Positions 1 through 11,109 of a stretch of DNA of 64,000 nt are shown one piece after another. Position numbers and translations under genes: made by a program. Where the stretch lies: NCBI GenBank assembly GCA_020746105.1, contig CM036618.1:121073280-121137279 (forward strand). Direction: 5' to 3'. The notes under the pieces were generated by a model. It was not told the origin of the DNA and ran no database searches. It saw only the letters and a list, made by a program, of their open reading frames with translations. The stretch comes from Trogon surrucura. Lineage: Eukaryota > Chordata > Aves > Trogoniformes > Trogonidae. How positions within the stretch are numbered: position 1 is the first letter of the stretch; each line of letters starts with the position of its first letter.

Positions 1-892
1 AAACCTTCTGCTTTTCCTGCTCCTTCTTGATTGAGGTCTGCAGGCATTCCAGAGAGAGTGATTTGATTTCCTAGGATTTACAGACGGGTCTGTTGTCATT
101 AAAGGTTATGTGTGACTGATGTCTTAGGCTGTTACTAGTCGTTGTGTCTGTCTAATCAGCACGGTGTATCTCAGGTAAATTGTAAGAGAGTAAGAGAGCT
201 TCGCCAGAAGAACAGTCTGTCTGAAGAATCCTATTTTCGTTCCCATGTTTCTCTTCTGGTCTTTTTTTTTTTTTTTTTTGCAAGATTTTGTTTTGATTTT
301 TTTCTGTGCTAGCATGGCTAGCAGCACAATATGGTCTTTTAGCCTTGCACAGAAATTCTAAAAACTGTTTCCCTTAGTTCCCTTCCTCTTACTCAGCTGG
401 CAGATGTGTTTTCTGGATGCAGAGAAGAGATGCACATTTGTTATTTATTCTGAAGTGTTTACTACCTCGTCTACTTATGTAGAACAAATGAACAATTCAA
501 GAACTGCAGGACACTTCCAGTTACATTCACGAGTGTATAAACTAATTCATCTTCAGAACTCCCCGGGAATGGAACAGTGTCATATGTTTGCCTGCGCTTT
601 TGTGATGCTTCTCTCCACTGCTCTGTGAAAAATAACACTAAAACCATTTTTCCTAACTGTCCCTTTTTGTTGACTTGTTTATGCCATTTGAATATTGCTG
701 CCTCCTGAAATGGAACACTCAGATGATTTTTATTGCTTTAAGTCTAGCTGGTTTTTCTTCTCAGCCTTTTTCCACGTTTGACATTTAAGTATTGATGATA
801 AGGAGATGTACTTAGAGGTTCTGTTCACAGGTAAATTATGCTCTCGTGCATAAGCTTGAGTAAATCCGTCCATGTCCTGTATTTGTACTTAG
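1..892 (+). other. ESF1: ESF1 intron (partial, runs in from the left edge)
   Basis: Non-coding stretch upstream of the first recognisable ESF1 exon. It holds a T run of about 19 bases near 260-278 and ends in an acceptor (TTTGTACTTAG) at 892. I saw no further ESF1 coding similarity here. Small open frames in it show no recognisable protein and are taken as chance. An unrecognised upstream exon cannot be fully excluded, because only the C-terminal part of the family could be matched by eye. Confidence 0.6.
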
Positions 893-960
893 GTTTAAAG
901 AAGAAGCCAGAATCAGTTGAAAGTACCTCAGAAGATGAAGATGAAGTTGAAAAACAGAAG
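893..960 (+). CDS. ESF1: ESF1 coding exon (acidic linker)
   Basis: Coding exon of ESF1, a nucleolar factor for pre-rRNA processing and 18S rRNA/40S assembly. It is flanked by an AG acceptor at 891-892 and a GTAAAG donor at 961. It begins with two bases of a split codon and then encodes 22 residues: a lysine patch (LKKKPE), a Ser/Asp/Glu-rich stretch (STSEDEDEVE) and KQK. It ends on a codon boundary, which fits the phase-0 start of the next exon. Acidic and basic low-complexity linkers are typical of ESF1 C-terminal regions. Assignment rests mainly on the two following exons, since this one alone is low-complexity. Confidence 0.85.
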
Positions 961-1784
961 GTAAAGTGGTTTAATATGTTGAGAATTACAGATGTTGCCT
1001 GAATTCTGCAAATATCTGTAACGTGTTTGCGAGTGCAACTCCTGAATTCCATGGGATGGCAGCAGAATAAAGCTGTAGTGGTAGAATGAAGCTGAAACTA
1101 CCCAAGAAGGATGGCAGATGGCCCATGCCTTGATGTCTTAAGGTTGTGAGAGGGTATTTTTCTGGAAGATGATGGTTAAACACAGCTCAGCGGAGTTAGG
1201 TACCATTGAAATATAAGGGCACGGAAGCCCTCGTGGTTCAGCTGGTAGTCCCTCTAGCTTTAAAGTTATCCCGGTAGGTTTGCATGTTGGGCAGTTCTGA
1301 GCATTTACTTTGAACATCAGCGTTGTGTGAAACCTTCCTGTGTTCAAACCTTGTCCTGTAGACTTTTAACCCTGTAGATCAGATTGTTTGCATACTTGTT
1401 TTTCATCCTTTCCCAAAACAAATTAACTAAAAAAAATTATTAAATTCTTTTTTTTCTCCATAAATATCAATAGAAAATAGTATCCATTCATGATTTTTAA
1501 GTTATGTTGGACAATATTCAGATTAGATTGTTAGTATGCTTGAAAGTTGAATGGGGGTACTTGCATTTATTCTATATCTAATTAAAAGGAAATAAACTAT
1601 TTTATTTAATATTACACCTGAAAATGTTGAAAGCATGTTATGAATGAAAAAATACTGCCCTGACAACCCTATTTCAGCTCATTTATGTGTATGTAGACTC
1701 ATACAGACTTTACTAATGACGTTCTACATTTTTCTTAGAAAACTTAATTTCATTGTGTACATGGACTTTCTTATTTTGTGACAG
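961..1784 (+). other. ESF1: ESF1 intron
   Basis: Intron of 824 bp between two ESF1 coding exons, from GTAAAG at 961 to the acceptor TTTTGTGACAG ending at 1784. It is AT-rich in the second half. I saw no repeat family, RNA gene or coding exon in it. Confidence 0.85.
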
Positions 1785-1931
1785 GCTGAAATGGCCCTGC
1801 TTATGATGGATGATGAGGATGATGCCAGAAAACATTTTAATTATAAAAAGATTGTAGAACAACAGAATTTGAGCAAGAGGAAGAAGAAACTTTTAATGAA
1901 GAAGAAAGAATTACTAGAAGATGACTTCCAG
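1785..1931 (+). CDS. ESF1: ESF1 coding exon (conserved AEMALLMMD block)
   Basis: Exon of 147 bp, 49 codons, phase 0 at both ends. It starts right after ACAG and ends at CAG|GTAATG. It encodes AEMALLMMDDEDDARKHFNY at its start, then a lysine-rich segment (SKRKKKLLMKKKELLEDDF). This matches from memory the ESF1 C-terminal block, where the family has AEMALLMMD-acidic-KHFNY followed by NLSKKKKKQLMKKKEL. The motif is distinctive and is the main reason for naming the gene. No stop or frameshift is seen. The basic segment fits nucleolar targeting or RNA contact, which is inference. Confidence 0.95.
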
Positions 1932-2426
1932 GTAATGGTGTAGTCTTGGTTTGAGGCTCAGCTAAAACTTTTGTTAATATCAATTATTTTCAGGAGAGTT
2001 TTGGTGGTTTCGTATCCTTCTGTTCCCATACTCTGTCCGAAGGAGAAGAACTAGATCTACCTGTTCAAAAAGCAAGCCATGTTGAGGGACAACTCATTGC
2101 TTAAAATACTCGGTGGCACGTTTGTCCTGATTGCTGCCCACTGCTTCTTCCGTCCCAGTCAGTTCTCACAACAGCCCTTTCCTTGGTCTGCTGGTAACAG
2201 AGGCACGCACGGGACTTGTACAGGCACTCACCCGTCTGTTTTACCAACAGTATCTCCTGGCTCTCTGCTTCACACTCACTGGGATGTTGTCACTGGAGCA
2301 CTTCCAGGAACGGTGAAGAATCTCATGAGCTGTGACTCCTTGTGCAGCTCACGGTTTATTGACTGGAAAAGCTTTGCTGTCGTGGGTAAAGGTTGCCTAA
2401 AATAAATACTGTTTTTCCGTCTTCAG
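1932..2426 (+). other. ESF1: ESF1 last intron
   Basis: Intron of 495 bp from donor GTAATG to acceptor TTTTTCCGTCTTCAG. A 108-codon open frame covers part of it (2079-2405). It has no recognisable protein and lies wholly within an intron with good splice sites, so it is treated as chance. Confidence 0.88.
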
Positions 2427-2726
2427 GTGAATGTTGCCGATACAAGATTCCAGGCCATGTTTACTTCTCCCCTCTTTAATTTGGATCCTTCAGATCCGAA
2501 TTTCAAGAAGACGAAAGCAGTAGAACAGATCTTGGAAGAGAAAGCTCGCCGAAGAGAAGAGAAGGAGCAAGATCTTAAGGAGGCAAGCAAGGGGCAGGAG
2601 AACAAGGTGGCTAAGAAGGGAGAGGCTGCTAAGAAAGCCATAGATCCTGCCTTATCAATGCTAATAAAATCTGTCAAAACCAAAACTGAAGAGTTTCAGG
2701 CAAGAAAAAAGCAGAAATTCAAGTAA
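2427..2726 (+). CDS. ESF1: ESF1 terminal coding exon with stop codon
   Basis: Last coding exon, 99 codons plus TAA at 2724-2726, entered in phase 0. It encodes VNVADTRFQAMFTSPLFNLD, then PSDPNFKKTKA and a charged helical region (EQILEEKARRREEKEQ). It finishes with KSIDPALSMLIKS-type sequence (here KAIDPALSMLIKS), KTKTEEFQARKKQKFK. This is the conserved ESF1 tail (NUC153-type C-terminal motif), including the RFQAM, LFNLDPSDP and DPALSMLIKS signatures known from vertebrate orthologues. The protein begins left of the window, so full length cannot be given. A minus-strand open frame over the same bases is a shadow. Confidence 0.96.
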   Translation: MNVADTRFQAMFTSPLFNLDPSDPNFKKTKAVEQILEEKARRREEKEQDLKEASKGQENKVAKKGEAAKKAIDPALSMLIKSVKTKTEEFQARKKQKFK

Positions 2727-3300
2727 TGGAACTTTTGTTTTTACTCAGACTTCACTTTAGTCTCAGCTCTTCTAACTGGTGACACGTGTTAAAGTTACTG
2801 CTGCCTGCTCTGATTCCTGTCCACCTAAAATCTCCTGAAACCACTTCATTAATTACGGTGGGGAATCCTGAAGGAACTGGAGTAAAAATGACTCTTTTTG
2901 TCTGCCACAGCATATCCTCTTTCATCCCGTTACTGAAAAACTGCACCTTGAAAACCCAGAAATAAGGAATTGATGTTTTCTAGGCAGCTTTTGTGTCATG
3001 CCATCTCTTAAGGATAATAGAAGTGCTGAAGATGGGTACAAAACGTCATCATTGTGGTTGTGTTTTTAAGAACAACACTTTTGCAGAGGTTTATTCGTGA
3101 TACTAAGTGATCATAATGTTTTAATTCCACAGAAGTCTGTAAAACATAACTGTTGATAAAGAAAGTAGTAATGTAACTGAAAGAAAAAGTTGTAAATGGG
3201 TTTTTTATATTTTTTAAAGATTACGTATATGCCTCATTAATTTCTCCTTTAAATACTTGAAGACTTCCTGGATAATAAAACTAATTAATTGAAATACTGT
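2727..3300 (+). other. ESF1: ESF1 3' UTR
   Basis: Sequence following the ESF1 stop codon. It is AT-rich with no coding similarity. The probable end is set by the single clear AATAAA hexamer at 3274-3279, so the UTR would be about 570 nt. The end point is inferred; a longer UTR using a distal site is possible. Confidence 0.7.
3274..3279 (+). terminator. ESF1: Probable ESF1 poly(A) signal AATAAA
   Basis: Canonical AATAAA, the only one between the stop codon and this point, followed by T/GT-rich sequence (GAAGTGTTTCAG) about 30 bases downstream that could be the downstream element. Cleavage would fall near 3290-3300. Confidence 0.65.
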
Positions 3301-6300
3301 CATTTAGAAGTGTTTCAGTAATTTATATTGGGCGTTAATGGTTGAAATTGGCCCAAAGGAATTTTTGGGCACATGGCTGTGTTTTCTTCTTCTACGCCTA
3401 GATGAAACTATGTCAAAATTAAAATTAATACTGCATTCCCATTAATATAATTGCATTTATACCAAGTCTTCCAGCATTGCAACTGTTAAAAAAGAAAGAA
3501 AAAAGTCAGAGGCAGATCTAGATGATACAATTTTAGAAACCCCGTTGTTTACCCATGGTAGCAGTAGTGTCACTGATGGACATACCAGTGGTGCAGGGAG
3601 GATATAACAATAGGTAGGAAATTATCTTTCTTCTCTGGAACGTGGGGAATTGAATTAAGTTTGGGTTTGTTTGGGGTTTTTTTTTGAAGTGTTTGCTGTA
3701 CCAGCTCTAATGGAAATACAACACTGTATCAAAGAAAAATTTTAGAAATAAGGTGCTGGAAGATAATTTGTAATTTTAGAGATGTATTGTTAATTTCTAA
3801 GATGTTCTACTAATTTAAACAATACATAATCAAAACTAGTGTTTATATGAAGTAAATATATCTCAATATGTAAAGGACATCACTGAGTCAGGTTGAGCAC
3901 GTCCGAGGCTGTATGCATCGGGGCCAAAATAATTAAGGGACACTGTAGAAATACAGATGGAGATGGTTTTTGCAAGAGTGGTTTGCGACGATGTGCCTCA
4001 GGAATACCTGAAGACCTCAAACACTTTAAGTATAATGGCTCTTCATCAACATTTGAACATCTTCAGATTCATTTTCAAGTAGCTAATGGAAAAAGTTGAG
4101 GAGATACTGCAGTCTTGCACGTGACACTGATTTCAAGCAATCGGACAGGACCCAACAAATCCACGTTTTGTAGATTGAACTGCCCGACTGTGATGGAGAA
4201 CAAGGAAAAGTGGTCTCAGTGGAAGTGGTAGGAAGCTTCGGAACATGGGTGTACAATGAAGAAAAGCGTAATGAGATTCAGCGAGACACAAATTTACAAA
4301 GAGAGAGAGAGAGAAAGATGCGTTGGGAAACAGTTTCCCACCAAGAGCAATGTCCCTGCATCACACAGGAAAGCCAACTGTGTTACTAAAGACAGTGTCA
4401 CACAGAAGTGATGAAGTGTGCACATTTGCATCTGATACAGTGGGTAAGGAGAGAAGCCTCTCCCATAATTCATTCTACAACACAGTTTCCAGTGTGGAAA
4501 ACCAGGTATTTGTCTTCAATGCAGTTTCTTAAGAAAGGCATTTACGTGATTGCGGGGCACAAAGCAGTGACGCCCAGCTGAAAGGGTAAAATTTGGACAT
4601 ACCATGTATTTGTATAGTTTTTTCCTAAGTGTGATTCGTTGTTGGGCTTCTGTGTCGTAGGTGTATGAATTGCACTAGGGACAGTAGCCTGAACTGAATG
4701 AGATCTAGAGACTGGAAATGCTGGGGTTGTTGGTGACGGAAGGGCACGTGCTTATACATAAAACTGTGGAAAATTGAACTGCTGAGAACAAATGCAAAAC
4801 ATCTGAACAGAAACCTAAGTCAGATGAAGGATCCACCTAGGCCGGTGCCTGGTCTTTGGCCGTGTGGGAGGGTGACAGGCACCAAACTCCAGTCTCTTGA
4901 ATCCTCTGACCCTGCTAAGTTCTACCAAATACTTCTGGTTTGACACATTCGATGTGCGTGTGCTTACAGAGGGGCACTCCTTGTCTGTGTTGCCTGTGTG
5001 ACCTGCTGTGTTTGACTTAAGTAGAGTCACTTAAATCAGTGCTTTTCTCTTTGGCTTGGTGTTTTTGTAACTTTCACTGGAAAACCACACGTGGCTTCAG
5101 TGAATCTCCGCTCCTCCAGAATGCCCAGATAGGACTCGGTGGTACAAAATTCTCCAACTTCTGCAGTGCATCTGTCCTTTGTGGCAACTTTGCTGGAGGA
5201 CTAGTTTGAAAAAAATGGTTATAAAAAGTCACAAATAGTGATGATGACTTATTGGTAGATGGTATAAGTTATGTTGTGCCTTTTGTTCACGTGTGGATGT
5301 GCTGGCTGCCTTTCTGCCTAAGTTACAGCAAGACAAAAGGCACAGAAATATGAAGACAGACTTGATGGGGATTTTAACTGTCATCTGAAAAGATTCTTTT
5401 GCTGTGTGGTGACACATACTGAGTGTCATGCAAATGCTTAATGTATGATAATTTTATCGAATCAGATGGGGTTTTTAATTGTTGCTTTTCTTCTCAAGTT
5501 GCTGCGTCCTGAGGGGGCATCTTAGTTGGGAAGAACTGCAGGGTCTGTCCCAGCACGCATCTTAGATAGGAAATTTTTGGTCTGTTTCTATAATGATTAG
5601 GTTTAAATCCTCTTCCCCATCCCCTTATTTTAAAATCAAGCCAGCAACTACTACTTGCTAGTGGCTCAGAGCCCATCATCTAACTTCCGTAACTCCAGAA
5701 CAATGCTCGTGAAATCTGAAGTGCTTTCTGTATTTTCAGCAGAAGTCCACCTCGGAAGTTTGGCAAGAAGTGGTCATGTCTCATCCTTAGTTCCTTGCAA
5801 TTCATTGCCCTTGGTGTAAACAAAACAAAGGATGTTTCTGACCATCTGATCCTTTTAAAAACAAAAATAGGGCCTAGAAATTCTAACCCCTGAACTTTAA
5901 AATATGATTTTATTTTTCCCTTTCCCTAAATGTCATGTAACCAGCAAAAGTGACGGCAATTAAGTAAAATCACACATTAAAAAACAGGACTGTTAAAAGT
6001 GAGACAGAACTAATTTTTCTAGGAACTTACGGAGGTCTAGTATAAAGTAATTTGTTTCCAAGTTGGCGGCTGTCAGAGCTCATGCTAAAGTGTAAGCCAG
6101 ACATTTAAAGAGCTAATATTACCAGTGGAAATCACAAGAGGTCTCAATTCATTTAAAAACTGGAAAAGATCAGACAACCAGAGATGAAGAATCACGTATG
6201 TTTTCTATTATTCCTTCCTTCTAAAAATTAAATGTATTATTTCCAATTAATAGCAAGTTGGCTTTTTGTTCTTTTCATATTTCAGTAGTGTCCAAAAATA

Positions 6301-9300
6301 GCAGTAGATTCTGCTGGCACATATTTAGCAAACAAAATAACCAACTAAAATACTGTGGGGTTTGGTTTTGGTTTTTTTAGGTCACAGAAACTTACGCGTT
6401 TAAAAGTACTAATTAGGTTGTTTTGCACTCGTCTTAAATCATGAAATACCTCAGCCTCAGTTTTGTAGCTACTGTAAGAACAAAAGTAGTAGTTCTGACA
6501 GCACAGTAATGATCGCAATTCTTCATTTCACAGAATACTTAAAAACACTGCAACGTTCCAAATGTAAAAGTGTACCTTCTCATGCACAGGACTGTTACTG
6601 TATTTCTGTAAAAAATCAGACCAAGGTGGCAGAAAGGTCTAGTGTTGTGTATTTTTTCTGTGCTTGACATGGTGTTAGAAGTAGGAATACTGTTGTCCAG
6701 ACTCTGGATCCAATCTAGATTAATGGTACTTTAGTTCATTATTACTTTACATCCTCCTCCTCACCAGCATATGAGTAATCCCTGCTCAGTGCTGTGCCAG
6801 GTCTATATTTCAGCCGTGTGAGACTATGTGAGTTTTAAGCAACATTGCTTCTAGACTCCAGTGGGTTCCCTGGCAAACCTTTCTCCTGTCGCATTCTGAG
6901 AAGACACCTGATCCAAAAGCTGGTTGCCACATTTTCATGGGCAAAATGCTCTTGGACTGTGTCCCATGTGCTCCTTGGCACGGCACAAATCCCTTGGCTT
7001 TCCACCGAAATCCTACCCGATGCGCTCAGGCCTTTTTTCTGTCTTTGTATTTCTGGGGCAAGGAAGGAGGGAAAAGGCAATTGAGGCAGGTAGAGTTTGT
7101 GTTGATTTCCAACAGCTTGAGTCAAAGACGGACATGGTAAGTCTGGACCGAAAAAGCACCCACTGCAGTTGGCAACGTGTGTGGCTGAACGGCTGCTCAG
7201 ATGCCTTGGCAGTTTGTCCATGGAAAGTGTAAGTCTGAACAGAAGTGGTTACCGAAAGGACTAAAAATAGCGACGTGACTGTTCTAGGAGGACTGTGATT
7301 CCTACAGGTGATTAAGAGTTAAAATAATTTCTGTGGAGTGCAAACCCCCCCAAGCATAAGCTGCTTCCCTCCCTCATTCCCCTACCTGCTTTTCTCAGGT
7401 TAATGCGCAGGCACTTGAAGAGGGAGTGGGTGCGTGAGCTGCCCCAAGAACAGATGCCTTGGGCCTCAGGAGGATTTTATGGTGGGGCAGGACAGCCTGA
7501 GCTGTCGGTCCTTTTCCCTGAAGAGATCTGCAAAAGTAACGACTGCGCAGCATTAGCAGGGAGAGAGCCTGAGAAGATGTGCCGAGATGTGCCTCTGGTG
7601 TTGACCGAGAGTTGCTCTGAAGGGTGTCCTTACAGCCAGAGGTGGGAAAGAAGGTCAGTAATTACCAAATAAACCACCAGGTACCCATTTTTGTTCAAGT
7701 TTCTCACTTGGTGAATTTTAGAGCTCTGTTTGAAACTAAATACAAATGCCCGGGAAGCAAAACCATGTCAGAGAGAAAATCAAACATGGTACCTGTGAAA
7801 TGAGCATTTGTTTCAGTTACATAAATGGATGCTTTTGTTTAAGCTGTAGTCTGACATGAAAATGCCATGAAGGGAATTAGTTTTCATTATTGTATATTTT
7901 GGCGTCCAAGCGCTCGACTTTGCAAAATAACTCTTCTGTTAGCAGGGTTTAAGTTTTAATTCATTATCATTAAATCAACCCCCAAACCCAAAAACGTGGA
8001 AGCCCACGTGCCTCAAGGGTGGATCATCACCTTCTCAATCCAGAAGACCAGACTGACCATTTCAGTGAACGTCCTGTTAGCAGTGGACAGCAGCATGCCG
8101 AGCCTGGCTCTCTTGAATTTACTGAGTCAAAGGGATGCTGCAACAAGGTGATAGCTACAGAGCTACTTACAACACTCTTGTATTAATATCAGAACAGGTG
8201 TAGCCGGCCAATGACACTTAAAAGGAATATAAGTCTATCGCTAAAGTTAGCTGGTTTCCTTAAGAGGTCGCACAAATTACATTTGAGAGCAAAGCAAGTT
8301 GCCTTGCTAAGCAAAGATGCATTTGTCACAGATGGCTGCCTTACTTTTTAGAAAGGAAATAGGTGCAATATGCAGAAGGTTAATAATAATGGACTGAAAT
8401 TCATGTGTGAAGAGAGATGTAGTTTAGAAGGGCAAATTCTGTCCTAAAATAAACCTGCATCGATTTTTGTACCAGTCTTAAAACGTGAATTTGGTGACAG
8501 AGCTCATGAACTAGTCCGAGGGATGAGAATGGCTTTTTTTTTCCTCCTCATTTTATGTGCTGAAGAGCAGAACTTCCCCAATAAGAGAGTGATTCTGCCA
8601 ATTATTCTTAAAGCTTCATAGTGAACTTAAGTATCCTGAACTCTCTTTGTTATAATTGGATCAATATCATAGAATTTGAAGAGGAGGATGTTGTGAAGAC
8701 TGACCTACTGAAATTGTATAACACCTTGAGTGCAATAAAAACACTTTGGTTTGGACTAAGCCATCACCCACAGAGAGCTGCAAAAAGCAACCATGCAGGT
8801 CAAAACCCATAAAAATAATGAGATGATAAAACCTGTGGAGAAAAGTCTGGTCCAGGATTTACTTAGTCACCAACTTGGCCTGTTTTGCCAAAATATGTCC
8901 TTTTAAATTGTCATATTTAAATCTGCACTGTGCTTTGTGTGGGAGTGAAGAGAAATGATCTCTGACTCCGAAAACCGCTATTCTGTGAGTCCTGGCTTCC
9001 TGATTTCCCAGAGCGTTTGACGGGGAGATGACTGTCCTGCTGCGATGGCCAGTCCGTACCCAGGACGCATATAACTCGCTTTCCATCTTTAAGGAACAAA
9101 GACAAAACCATGCGGGGATTTACTACTAGTGGTTATTTTGGCAACAGCTGATGAAGGCATATTTGAAGTTTCATTTCTCCAAGGTCTTGTGTCTTATGAT
9201 TTGGCCCTGATCTAGTTACAACTGTGAAAGCTGGCTGAGAGAAGATTGCAGTTGCGCCGAGTTAAGAGTTTTTTGAGATGCAATGGAACGAGCGTTGGAA

Positions 9301-10244
9301 ATAACTGTGTGTGGGTGTTCAGCAGCCGGGAGTACGTAGAATGCTATTTAGACAGGTCCAGGATGCTAGGAGTATTTTCCTCATGTAAAGTGGCTCATTA
9401 TCTGGAAAAAACATTATTTTACTGGCTGGAAGTCAAAGAAGGGGCCTCTTCATGTGCAGAGGAAACAACAAGCATGCCTGGAAAAGACTGCAGGCTTATT
9501 TATGCTACCTGCAAAGATTTGCCAGTATTTCAGGGGGATTAATAATGCGGTATCTGTGTGGATTGATTCCAGCCTTCTCAATGGCTTTCAGATGCTATTC
9601 TCCTTTTGCATGCAATTGTTTGGGTAACCATTCCTGTTCGTATTTATTGGTGTGTTCAGCTTCTTTTTCTGTTAACTGTAGAAATGAGTCGCAAAGTTCC
9701 TGAACTAAACTGAAATGGCCAGTATAGGGCTGTATTTCTATGTGTGAGACATTGTCCTCTCATCTGGGTCAAAAGGGATAGGAGAGGGATGTGAGCCTTC
9801 CTTTCTACTGCCTTTCCTTGGCTGACACCTCCCAACTCAAAGGTTCATCTATTTGTTGCCTTGGATGCCTTCTTTTGAAAAGCAAGGATAAAGTGGTTTT
9901 GAGAGGTCGCGATGTCTTTATTCAAAGCAGCCTCTCCTGTTGTTCCACAAGCCGAAGAATTATTAGAAAGGAGATCTAAACTGTGATGAAAAGCCTGTCT
10001 TTCTGGCCGCCTACTATTAAATATTGTACTTCACTGCACCTGAAGGCTACACCTTAGCATTTCCAACTCCAAATTCTAGTCTGCCTTGAAGTAGCTGAAT
10101 TACTTCGCTCTAGGTTTGAAGAAACCAAATTAAAAAAAAAGACAACAAATAAAAATCAGCAGTCCTGGGCAGTTGTAACTAACAGAGGTATCAAATAGTT
10201 TGTCCCTTTTCTTTGTATTTGGTTCCTATCACTGTAACAAACTG
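3301..10244. other. ESF1-TASP1 intergenic region, left part
   Basis: No gene could be supported in this stretch. It contains a (GA)7 microsatellite at 4301-4314 and several short open frames, none with a recognisable domain or splice structure. The 3893-4532 segment has two successive open frames that I could not identify; they are discussed as a finding. Overlapping open frames on both strands near 6835-7232 look like composition effects. Confidence 0.6.
4301..4314. repeat. (GA)7 microsatellite
   Basis: Seven GA units in the ESF1-TASP1 intergenic region. Short simple repeat. Confidence 0.85.
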
Positions 10245-10422
10245 ATTTTTTCACTGTGAGGGTGACAGAGCACTGGAACAGGCTGCCCAGGGAGGTTGTG
10301 GAATCTCCTGCTTTGGAGACATTCAAAACCCGCCTGGACGCGTTCCTGTGCGGGTTGGATTAGATGATCTCTGAGGTCCCTTCCAACCTCTAACATTCTG
10401 TGATTCTGTGTGATTCTGTGAT
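10245..10422 (+). mobile_element. CR1 LINE 3' fragment, sense
   Basis: About 180 bp of a 5'-truncated CR1 non-LTR retrotransposon. It shows the usual 3' region: GAGCACTGGAACAGGCTGCC, GGTTGTGGAATCTCC, GGTTGGATTAGATGATCTC, GGTCCCTTCCAACCTC, and a terminal array of ATTCTGTG units. The array sits at the right end, so the element is on the + strand. No coding capacity remains. Confidence 0.95.
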
Positions 10423-11047
10423 ATCTCAACGTATGTTGTCAGACACGAGGTCCTGATTTGTCAGAACCTCACAGATGCAGACAGTGTTGCCTAGACTTAC
10501 TTAAAGAAGTAAAATTTATCTCCGCAATGAATTTCCCCAGCGGAGGAACTGTAGGATGCATATAGAACATCCCCCCTAACGCTGTTTGACAAGAGTTTAT
10601 ACTGCTGAGTCTGAAAGCGGGGATGTGAGGCAGCAGAGAGGGGTCAGACTTTTGTCCTGTTTCCCTGAGCTGAGCCAAATGGCTTTGCTTGGCATGGCCC
10701 TAAGCAACTCGCTGAGTTCAACTGCAAACGCACACCCCTTGCACAGAGCTCCCACCTGAGCGTTGGTCACACCTATGGAGCAGGATGCTTCCCAAAATCC
10801 TGGTCAGAGGAGAAGTTTCCAGTTGTGTTGTGTTAAAGTGCTTGTTGTAAGGACGAGCTTGTACTCGTGTGAATGTCCGTGGGTCTGCTTGGCTATGAAC
10901 GCATTTAAATTTTTCTTACTGAAGATATGGGGATCACCCCACTAAACTTTTGGTCAAAAAAAGCCAAAAAGTATCAAGCCTCTAAGCTCTCCTTTCAGGA
11001 AATGGATGGTATCAGTATTAAAACAATACCTTAGGTTCCGAGAAGTA
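10423..11047. other. Intergenic sequence between two CR1 tails
   Basis: No gene or repeat recognised. Open frames of 60-69 codons occur on both strands without identifiable similarity. Confidence 0.6.
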
Positions 11048-11109
11048 ATGGTTGGACTTGATGATCCTAAAGGTCTCTTCCAACCAAAGGGATTCTGTGT
11101 GTGATTCTA
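11048..11109 (+). mobile_element. CR1 LINE 3' tail, short fragment, sense
   Basis: About 60 bp with ATGGTTGGACTTGATGATCC, AAGGTCTCTTCCAACC and a terminal GATTCTGTG-like repeat. This is the extreme 3' end of a CR1 copy in + orientation. It is heavily 5'-truncated or older and partly eroded. Confidence 0.88.

Noticed and set aside
1222-1300. tRNA-like A-box sequence (GTGGTTCAGCTGG) suggesting a tRNA gene or SINE
   Set aside because: No matching B box (GGTTCGANTCC-type) follows at the right distance and no cloverleaf could be formed by eye.
2079-2405. 108-codon open frame between two ESF1 exons
   Set aside because: It lies inside a short intron with good splice sites and has no recognisable similarity.
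6835-7232. Overlapping open frames on both strands in the intergenic region
   Set aside because: No domain, no splice structure and no promoter features; the overlap in several frames suggests local composition.
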